Origin: Rhodosporidiobolus odoratus
Lineage: Eukaryota; Basidiomycota; Microbotryomycetes; Sporidiobolales; Sporidiobolaceae
Reading direction: 5' to 3'
Assembly: GCA_034387635.1 (NCBI GenBank)
Contig: JAOANU010000007.1
Location: forward strand, 1,054,001-1,118,000
Length of the DNA stretch: 64,000 nucleotides
The number at the start of each line of letters is the position of its first letter. Position 1 is the first letter of the stretch. Below the pieces are notes generated by a model. It was given only the letters and a program-made list of their open reading frames with translations, made no database searches and was not told the origin of the DNA. This document shows positions 56,520 to 64,000 of this stretch, piece after piece. Both the position numbers and the translations under genes were made by a program.

Positions 56520-58367
56520 ATTGATTGATTGAGTGATTCCAAGCTTAAACAAGTCGGTGTCAGGCCTACAAGAGTCCTATGTCGACTGGGCGCCTCAGAG
56601 AGGTCTTCAACGGGTAGAAGGGGTATCAGTCACACGGGAGAAGAGAGAGGGAAAACGATCGGTAGAATGGATAAAGCGAAGAAGGGGGAAGATGTGGGAA
56701 GGGGAGAACAGAAAAGCCAGTCCAGGAATCCGCTGCACCTTCAGCTCTCTCCTCAACTCCTTCCTCTCCTCCTCATACTGCTCGCATTCTAGAAGGTAGT
56801 GTTCGCGGGTCTCCAGCGCGCCGCATTGCTTGCAGAGGCGTTCCGGGTCGTCGTCGTCAAGGAAGCGTTTGGTCGCGCCGAGATCGTTGAAGTCGAGGCG
56901 TAGGCGGGAGAGGAGGACGGCGTGGCGACGGGGGAGGTGATGAATAGGCCGGGAGAAGGCTTTTGCCCGGTGGTCGGGGATCGATCAGTCGTAAAGCGGC
57001 ACCGACGTTGTTGGCCTGTGTCCATTGGGTCGTCCACTCGGCTTGGAGAGCCGCCTCGTGTTGTTGACGGAGGGCAGAGAGCGAGAGAGGGAGTCGGGGG
57101 GTATGATGCGGGTTGGCTGAGGCCCTCTTCACCAACTGTGTTGAGGACTCCTGTGCTCCATCCCAATCGCTGTTCCCACTCTCGCTGCTTCCTTCATCCT
57201 CCATGCCCTTCCTGTAAACTCTAACCATCTTCCCTCCCTTCCCTCCCTTTACCCGCTTCCGCTCCTTCTTCCTCTGCTTGCCCCCCTCCTTTTCCTCCTC
57301 CAGCTCCCGGTTGACTGCCGCGTTTGCAAGCTCATCTGCCCGTTCGTTGCCGGCGATTCCGACGTGTCCTGGGCACCACTGGAGGGTGATCGTGATTTCT
57401 GGGTGGGTCTGATTTAGTCCGAGGAGAATGGAACGGAGCTGTAGCCGGATTTGTTGGCCGGGTAGGAGAGGGGTCGAAGAGGTTGCGGAGCGCGGATTGA
57501 TTGTCGGCAAGGATGTAGAGGGACTGAAGATGTATGTCTGTGGAAGATAGAAGGGGAGAAAGAGAGAGGATTCCTGCTTTCGCTCCCTGTAGCTCTCCCT
57601 CATAGACCGTTCTGCCTCTCCCCATCGCTTCGCTTCTCTCAATGTTGCCTTCGACTCCACCATTTCGGACCACAGTCAGGGCTCCTGCGCCTACGACTAG
57701 AGGAGGCCCAGCTTTGCCCCTTGTTGTGAGCACTTGTAGAATGTCCTTCCTTGTCCCATTGACTTGCTCTTCTCTACTTCTCCTTCAGTATCTAGGCCTT
57801 GCACCACCACAAGTGCATGTGCTTCAACTACTCCCTTCTAGTACGAGCGATCACCGTAGAAGCTGGCATGTCCGCAGAGTTGAGATTGTTTGTTTGTTTG
57901 TTTGTTTGTTTGTTTGTTTGTTTGTTTGTTTGTTTGTTTGTTTGTTTGTTTGTTTGTTTGTTTGTTTGTTTGTTTGTTTGTTTGTTTTATTCCAAGCTTA
58001 AAGTCTGTATCGGGCCAGTGGCCCATGTAGACTACGAAAGAGAGAGGGAGGGAGGGGGAATCGAACACAAGGCAGGGAGGACAACACAGAAAGAAAGTAG
58101 AGGACATGGAAAGCGAAGGGAGAAAAGGGGGAGGAAGAAACCACTCCATCACTGTTGAGGTGGAGGTAGAGTTCGTGGGGAGCCTTGCTTCCGTCCGCGC
58201 ATGGGGAGAAGATGGTGAGGGTAGTCTTGGCTGGTGCGTCCCATGGTGCAATGGGAGAGGGGTGGACGGGTCTGACAGAGGATGATAGTGGGAGAATGGC
58301 AGGGAAGGAACGAGGAGCGATGTGGAGGGGAGAAGGGTGCATTTGCTGGATTGCGTTGCGAGTAATG
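56520..58367 (-). repeat. Array unit 8 (1848 bp)
   Basis: The (TTTG)n tract is about 25 copies (57887-57986). The ORF is broken by an extra T in GGCTTTTGCCC near 56960 and by a small deletion in GGCCGGGTAGGAG near 57460. Confidence 0.92.
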
Positions 58368-60224
58368 ATTGATTGATTGAGTGATTCCAAGCTTAAACAA
58401 GTCGGTGTCAGGCCTACAAGAGTCCTATGTCGACTGGGCGCCTCAGAGAGGTCTTCAACGGGTAGAAGGGGTATCAGTCACACGGGAGAAGAGAGAGGGA
58501 AAACGATCGGTAGAATGGATAAAGCGAAGAAGGGGGAAGATGTGGGAAGGGGAGAACAGAAAAGCCAGTCCAGGAATCCGCTGCACCTTCAGCTCTCTCC
58601 TCAACTCCTTCCTCTCCTCCTCATACTGCTCGCATTCTAGAAGGTAGTGTTCGCGGGTCTCCAGCGCGCCGCATTGCTTGCAGAGGCGTTCCGGGTCGTC
58701 GTCGTCAAGGAAGCGTTTGGTCGCGCCGAGATCGTTGAAGTCGAGGCGTAGGCGGGAGAGGAGGACGGCGTGGCGACGGGGGAGGTGATGAATAGGCCGG
58801 GAGAAGGCTTTGCCCGGTGGTCGGGGATCGATCAGTCGTAAAGCGGCACCGACGTTGTTGGCCTGTGTCCATTGGGTCGTCCACTCGGCTTGGAGAGCCG
58901 CCTCGTGTTGTTGACGGAGGGCAGAGAGCGAGAGAGGGAGTCGGGGGGTATGATGCGGGTTGGCTGAGGCCCTCTTCACCAACTGTGTTGAGGACTCCTG
59001 TGCTCCATCCCAATCGCTGTTCCCACTCTCGCTGCTTCCTTCATCCTCCATGCCCTTCCTGTAAACTCTAACCATCTTCCCTCCCTTCCCTCCCTTTACC
59101 CGCTTCCGCTCCTTCTTCCTCTGCTTGCCCCCCTCCTTTTCCTCCTCCAGCTCCCGGTTGACTGCCGCGTTTGCAAGCTCATCTGCCCGTTCGTTGCCGG
59201 CGATTCCGACGTGTCCTGGGCACCACTGGAGGGTGATCGTGATTTCTGGGTGGGTCCGATTTAGTCCGAGGAGAATGGAACGGAGCTGTAGCCGGATTTG
59301 TTGGCCGGGCGTAGGAGAGGGGTCGAAGAGGTTGCGGAGCGCGGATTGATTGTCGGCAAGGATGTAGAGGGACTGAAGATGTATGTCTGTGGAAGATAGA
59401 AGGGGAGAAAGAGAGAGGATTCCTGCTTTCGCTCCCTGTAGCTCTCCCTCATAGACCGTTCTGCCTCTCCCCATCGCTTCGCTTCTCTCAATGTTGCCTT
59501 CGACTCCACCATTTCGGACCACAGTCAGGGCTCCTGCGCCTACGACTAGAGGAGGCCCAGCTTTGCCCCTTGTTGTGAGCACTTGTAGAATGTCCTTCCT
59601 TGTCCCATTGACTTGCTCTTCTCTACTTCTCCTTCAGTATCTAGGCCTTGCACCACCACAAGTGCATGTGCTTCAACTACTCCCTTCTAGTACGAGCGAT
59701 CACCGTAGAAGCTGGCATGTCCGCAGAGTTGAGATTGTTTGTTTGTTTGTTTGTTTGTTTGTTTGTTTGTTTGTTTGTTTGTTTGTTTGTTTGTTTGTTT
59801 GTTTGTTTGTTTGTTTGTTTGTTTGTTTGTTTGTTTGTTTGTTTTATTCCAAGCTTAAAGTCTGTATCGGGCCAGTGGCCCATGTAGACTACGAAAGAGA
59901 GAGGGAGGGAGGGGGAATCGAACACAAGGCAGGGAGGACAACACAGAAAGAAAGTAGAGGACATGGAAAGCGAAGGGAGAAAAGGGGGAGGAAGAAACCA
60001 CTCCATCACTGTTGAGGTGGAGGTAGAGTTCGTGGGGAGCCTTGCTTCCGTCCGCGCATGGGGAGAAGATGGTGAGGGTAGTCTTGGCTGGTGCGTCCCA
60101 TGGTGCAATGGGAGAGGGGTGGACGGGTCTGACAGAGGATGATAGTGGGAGAATGGCAGGGAAGGAACAAGGAGCGATGTGGAGGGGAGAAGGGTGCATT
60201 TGCTGGATTGCGTTGCGAGTAATG
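58368..60224 (-). repeat. Array unit 9 (1857 bp)
   Basis: The (TTTG)n tract is about 27 copies (59737-59844). The ORF is intact with the GGKGGK expansion and the NRTHPE variant. Its element B carries AACAAGG instead of AACGAGG near 60167, shared only with units 10 and 11. Confidence 0.93.
58455..59582 (-). CDS. RNase H/zinc-finger ORF fragment (intact in unit 9)
   Basis: The frame has 375 codons, identical in plan to unit 7 but with Arg in the NRTHPE segment as in units 1, 2, 10 and 11. The catalytic Glu and two Asp are kept, the first Asp is absent, and the CCHC-like finger is intact. Confidence 0.78.
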   Translation of the reverse strand: MLTTRGKAGPPLVVGAGALTVVRNGGVEGNIERSEAMGRGRTVYEGELQGAKAGILSLSPLLSSTDIHLQSLYILADNQSALRNLFDPSPTPGQQIRLQLRSILLGLNRTHPEITITLQWCPGHVGIAGNERADELANAAVNRELEEEKEGGKQRKKERKRVKGGKGGKMVRVYRKGMEDEGSSESGNSDWDGAQESSTQLVKRASANPHHTPRLPLSLSALRQQHEAALQAEWTTQWTQANNVGAALRLIDPRPPGKAFSRPIHHLPRRHAVLLSRLRLDFNDLGATKRFLDDDDPERLCKQCGALETREHYLLECEQYEEERKELRRELKVQRIPGLAFLFSPSHIFPLLRFIHSTDRFPSLFSRVTDTPSTR

Positions 60225-62055
60225 ATTGATTGATTGAGTGATTCCAAGCTTAAACAAGTCGGTGTCAGGCCTACAAGAGTCCTATGTCGACTGGGCGCCT
60301 CAGAGAGGTCTTCAACGGGTAGAAGGGGTATCAGTCACACGGGAGAAGAGAGAGGGAAAACGATCGGTAGAATGGATAAAGCGAAGAAGGGGGAAGATGT
60401 GGGAAGGGGAGAACAGAAAAGCCAGTCCAGGAATCCGCTGCACCTTCAGCTCTCTCCTCTCAACTCCTTCCTCTCCTCCTCATACTGCTCGCATTCTAGA
60501 AGGTAGTGTTCGCGGGTCTCCAGCGCGCCGCATTGCTTGCAGAGGCGTTCCGGGTCGTCGTCGTCAAGGAAGCGTTTGGTCGCACCGAGATCGTTGAAGT
60601 TGAGGCGTAGGCGGGAGAGGAGGACGGCGTGGCAACGGGGGAGGTGATGAATAGGCCGGGAGAAGGCTTTGCCCGGTGGTCGGGGATCGATCAGTCGTAA
60701 AGCGGCACCGACGTTGTTGGCCTGTGTCCATTGGGTCGTCCACTCGGCTTGGAGAGCCGCCTCGTGTTGTTGACGGAGGGCAGAGAGCGAGAGAGGGAGT
60801 CGGGGGGTATGATGCGGGTTGGCTGAGGCCCTCTTCACCAACTGTGTTGAGGACTCCTGTGCTCCATCCCAATCGCTGTTCCCACTCTCGCTGCTTCCTT
60901 CATCCTCCATGCCCTTCCTGTAAACTCTAACCATCTTCCCTCCCTTCCCTCCCTTTACCCGCTTCCGCTCCTTCTTCCTCTGCTTGCCCCCCTCCTTTTC
61001 CTCCTCCAGCTCCCGGTTGACTGCCGCGTTTGCAAGCTCATCTGCCCGTTCGTTGCCGGCGATTCCGACGTGTCCTGGGCACCACTGGAGGGTGATCGTG
61101 ATTTCTGGGTGGGTCCGATTTAGTCCGAGGAGAATGGAACGGAGCTGTAGCCGGATTTGTTGGCCGGGCGTAGGAGAGGGGTCGAAGAGGTTGCGAAGCG
61201 CGGATTGATTGTCGGCAAGGATGTAGAGGGACTGAAGATGTATGTCTGTGGAAGATAGAAGGGGAGAAAGAGAGAGGATTCCTGCTTTCGCTCCCTGTAG
61301 CTCTCCCTCATAGACCGTTCTGCCTCTCCCCATCGCTTCGCTTCTCTCAATGTTGCCTTCGACTCCACCATTTCGGACCACAGTCAGGGCTCCTGCGCCT
61401 ACGACTAGAGGAGGCCCAGCTTTGCCCCTTGTTGTGAGCACTTGTAGAATGTCCTTCCTTGTCCCATTGACTTGCTCTTCTCTACTTCTCCTTCAGTATC
61501 TAGGCCTTGCACCACCACAAGTGCATGTGCTTCAACTACTCCCTTCTAGTACGAGCGATCACCGTAGAAGCTGGCATGTCCGCAGAGTTGAGATTGTTTG
61601 TTTGTTTGTTTGTTTGTTTGTTTGTTTGTTTGTTTGTTTGTTTGTTTGTTTGTTTGTTTGTTTGTTTGTTTGTTTTATTCCAAGCTTAAAGTCTGTATCG
61701 GGCCAGTGGCCCATGTAGACTACGAAAGAGAGAGGGAGGGAGGGGGAATCGAACACAAGGCAGGGAGGACAACACAGAAAGAAAGTAGAGGACATGGAAA
61801 GCGAAGGGAGAAAAGGGGGAGGAAGAAACCACTCCATCACTGTTGAGGTGGAGGTAGAGTTCGTGGGGAGCCTTGCTTCCGTCCGCGCATGGGGAGAAGA
61901 TGGTGAGGGTAGTCTTGGCTGGTGCGTCCCATGGTGCAATGGGAGAGGGGTGGACGGGTCTGACAGAGGATGATAGTGGGAGAATGGCAGGGAAGGAACA
62001 AGGAGCGATGTGGAGGGGAGAAGGGTGCATTTGCTGGATTGCGTTGCGAGTAATG
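60225..62055 (-). repeat. Array unit 10 (1831 bp)
   Basis: The (TTTG)n tract is about 20 copies (61596-61675). A 331-codon ORF (61441-60446) is cut short by a 2-bp insertion in TCTCTCCTCTCAAC near 60455. It shares with unit 11 the changes that turn PRRHAVLL to PRCHAVLL, LDFNDL to LNFNDL, and NPRSAT to NPRFAT (alternate frame). Confidence 0.92.
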
Positions 62056-63958
62056 ATTGATTGATTGAGTGATTCCAAGCTTAAACAAGTCGGTGTCAGG
62101 CCTACAAGAGTCCTATGTCGACTGGGCGCCTCAGAGAGGTCTTCAACGGGTAGAAGGGGTATCAGTCACACGGGAGAAGAGAGAGGGAAAACGATCGGTA
62201 GAATGGATAAAGCGAAGAAGGGGGAAGATGTGGGAAGGGGAGAACAGAAAAGCCAGTCCAGGAATCCGCTGCACCTTCAGCTCTCTCCTCAACTCCTTCC
62301 TCTCCTCCTCATACTGCTCGCATTCTAGAAGGTAGTGTTCGCGGGTCTCCAGCGCGCCGCATTGCTTGCAGAGGCGTTCCGGGTCGTCGTCGTCAAGGAA
62401 GCGTTTGGTCGCACCGAGATCGTTGAAGTTGAGGCGTAGGCGGGAGAGGAGGACGGCGTGGCAACGGGGGAGGTGATGAATAGGCCGGGAGAAGGCTTTG
62501 CCCGGTGGTCGGGGATCGATCAGTCGTAAAGCGGCACCGACGTTGTTGGCCTGTGTCCATTGGGTCGTCCACTCGGCTTGGAGAGCCGCCTCGTGTTGTT
62601 GACGGAGGGCAGAGAGCGAGAGAGGGAGTCGGGGGGTATGATGCGGGTTGGCTGAGGCCCTCTTCACCAACTGTGTTGAGGACTCCTGTGCTCCATCCCA
62701 ATCGCTGTTCCCACTCTCGCTGCTTCCTTCATCCTCCATGCCCTTCCTGTAAACTCTAACCATCTTCCCTCCCTTTACCCGCTTCCGCTCCTTCTTCCTC
62801 TGCTTGCCCCCCTCCTTTTCCTCCTCCAGCTCCCGGTTGACTGCCGCGTTTGCAAGCTCATCTGCCCGTTCGTTGCCGGCGATTCCGACGTGTCCTGGGC
62901 ACCACTGGAGGGTGATCGTGATTTCTGGGTGGGTCCGATTTAGTCGAGGAGAATGGAACGGAGCTGTAGCCGGATTTGTTGGCCGGGCGTAGGAGAGGGG
63001 TCGAAGAGGTTGCGAAGCGCGGATTGATTGTCGGCAAGGATGTAGAGGGACTGAAGATGTATGTCTGTGGAAGATAGAAGGGGAGAAAGAGAGAGGATTC
63101 CTGCTTTCGCTCCCTGTAGCTCTCCCTCATAGACCGTTCTGCCTCTCCCCATCGCTTCGCTTCTCTCAATGTTGCCTTCGACTCCACCATTTCGGACCAC
63201 AGTCAGGGCTCCTGCGCCTACGACTAGAGGAGGCCCAGCTTTGCCCCTTGTTGTGAGCACTTGTAGAATGTCCTTCCTTGTCCCATTGACTTGCTCTTCT
63301 CTACTTCTCCTTCAGTATCTAGGCCTTGCACCACCACAAGTGCATGTGCTTCAACTACTCCCTTCTAGTACGAGCGATCACCGTAGAAGCTGGCATGTCC
63401 GCAGAGTTGAGATTGTTTGTTTGTTTGTTTGTTTGTTTGTTTGTTTGTTTGTTTGTTTGTTTGTTTGTTTGTTTGTTTGTTTGTTTGTTTGTTTGTTTGT
63501 TTGTTTGTTTGTTTGTTTGTTTGTTTGTTTGTTTGTTTGTTTGTTTGTTTGTTTGTTTGTTTGTTTGTTTGTTTGTTTTATTCCAAGCTTAAAGTCTGTA
63601 TCGGGCCAGTGGCCCATGTAGACTACGAAAGAGAGAGGGAGGGAGGGGGAATCGAACACAAGGCAGGGAGGACAACACAGAAAGAAAGTAGAGGACATGG
63701 AAAGCGAAGGGAGAAAAGGGGGAGGAAGAAACCACTCCATCACTGTTGAGGTGGAGGTAGAGTTCGTGGGGAGCCTTGCTTCCGTCCGCGCATGGGGAGA
63801 AGATGGTGAGGGTAGTCTTGGCTGGTGCGTCCCATGGTGCAATGGGAGAGGGGTGGACGGGTCTGACAGAGGATGATAGTGGGAGAATGGCAGGGAAGGA
63901 ACAAGGAGCGATGTGGAGGGGAGAAGGGTGCATTTGCTGGATTGCGTTGCGAGTAATG
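62056..63958 (-). repeat. Array unit 11 (1903 bp)
   Basis: The (TTTG)n tract is about 41 copies (63415-63579). The ORF is broken by a 1-bp deletion in TTAGTCGAGG near 62944. It has the unit-10 substitutions but lacks the GGKGGK expansion, so it is a mosaic of two unit types. Confidence 0.92.
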
Positions 63959-64000
63959 ATTGATTGATTGATTGATTCCAAGCTTAAAAAAGTCGGTGTC
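63959..64000 (-). repeat. Start of array unit 12 (cut by the window edge)
   Basis: The edge tail here is five ATTG repeats followed directly by ATTCC, without the GAGTG variant seen in units 1-11. It has AAAAAAG in place of AAACAAG soon after, so this unit is more diverged than the others. Confidence 0.85.

Larger units (their letters stand above)
43545..64000 (-). repeat. Satellite-like tandem array of about 1.85-kb retroelement-derived units
   Basis: Eleven complete head-to-tail units of 1814-1916 bp and the first 42 bp of a twelfth fill the right 20.4 kb. Units start at 43545, 45461, 47321, 49135, 50998, 52833, 54668, 56520, 58368, 60225 and 62056; the twelfth starts at 63959. Apart from tetranucleotide tract length they differ by only scattered substitutions and small indels. 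On the minus strand each unit reads: element B (about 375 bp) ending TTTAAGCTTGGAATAAAA(CAAA)n, then element A with an RNase H/zinc-finger ORF ending TTTAAGCTTGGAATCACT(CAAT)n. Both are 3' ends of non-LTR retrotransposons. The array runs off the right edge. Confidence 0.95.

Noticed and set aside
43545..64000. CRISPR-like regular repetition
   Set aside because: The repeats are about 1.85 kb, eukaryotic and retroelement-derived. There are no short repeats with unique spacers, and the tetranucleotide t​racts have no spacers.
63959..64000. A telomere at the right edge
   Set aside because: The ATTG repeats are the normal boundary tail of the next array unit, not a telomeric repeat.

Overview
The window is nuclear DNA of a filamentous or yeast-like fungus, most probably a basidiomycete. 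The genes are split by many short GT-AG introns (roughly 50-130 nt), with GTGCGT-type donors used very often and exons as small as 18-48 nt. Coding DNA is GC-rich, and the gene set (fungal anoctamin, BimC kinesin, PPZ phosphatase, eIF3k, YTH1 with a zinc knuckle) is eukaryotic. Placement in Pucciniomycotina/Microbotryomycetes (Rhodotorula-like) is inference from gene structure only.

Positions 1-27712 are an ordinary gene-dense euchromatic block. In order they hold: the tail of an unidentified gene; a TauD-family 2-oxoglutarate dioxygenase (+); a doubtful small gene (-); an anoctamin/Ist2-like membrane protein (-); a kinesin-5 motor (-); a doubtful Ser-rich ORF (+); a PHS-type MFS transporter (+); the NUS1 subunit of cis-prenyltransferase (+); a PPZ-type Ser/Thr phosphatase (-); a SAC1 phosphoinositide phosphatase (-); the polyadenylation factor YTH1 (+); and eIF3 subunit k (+). 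I rebuilt the exon structure of each by reading splice sites and keeping phase. Every model closes in frame and preserves family motifs across junctions. These are housekeeping genes in secretion and membrane biology, mitosis, RNA processing and translation; I see no cluster with a shared pathway.

From about 27.7 kb the sequence becomes gene-poor and repeat-rich. It contains one phase-consistent four-exon orphan gene (-), then a complete Ty3/gypsy chromovirus-type retrotransposon (30363-36645, minus orientation, 5-bp target duplication GATAG). That element is itself split by a 1008-bp pogo-like DNA element with a TA duplication. Next comes a gene-free stretch with three tRNA genes, all with an intron in the anticodon loop (Lys-CTT, Ala-AGC, His-GTG). 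Decayed non-LTR retrotransposon fragments on both strands follow (about 41.9-43.5 kb).

From 43545 to the right edge lies a head-to-tail array of eleven nearly identical units of 1814-1916 bp, plus the start of a twelfth. Each unit joins two non-LTR retroelement 3' ends that share the terminal motif TTTAAGCTTGGAAT but carry different simple-sequence tails. One carries an RNase H/zinc-finger ORF fragment and ends in an (ATCA)n-type tail; the other ends in a long, variable (CAAA)n tail, read as (TTTG)n on the + strand. The array has become a satellite and is the most unusual feature of the window. It continues beyond the right edge, so its full length and position (subtelomeric, centromeric or interstitial) cannot be judged here.
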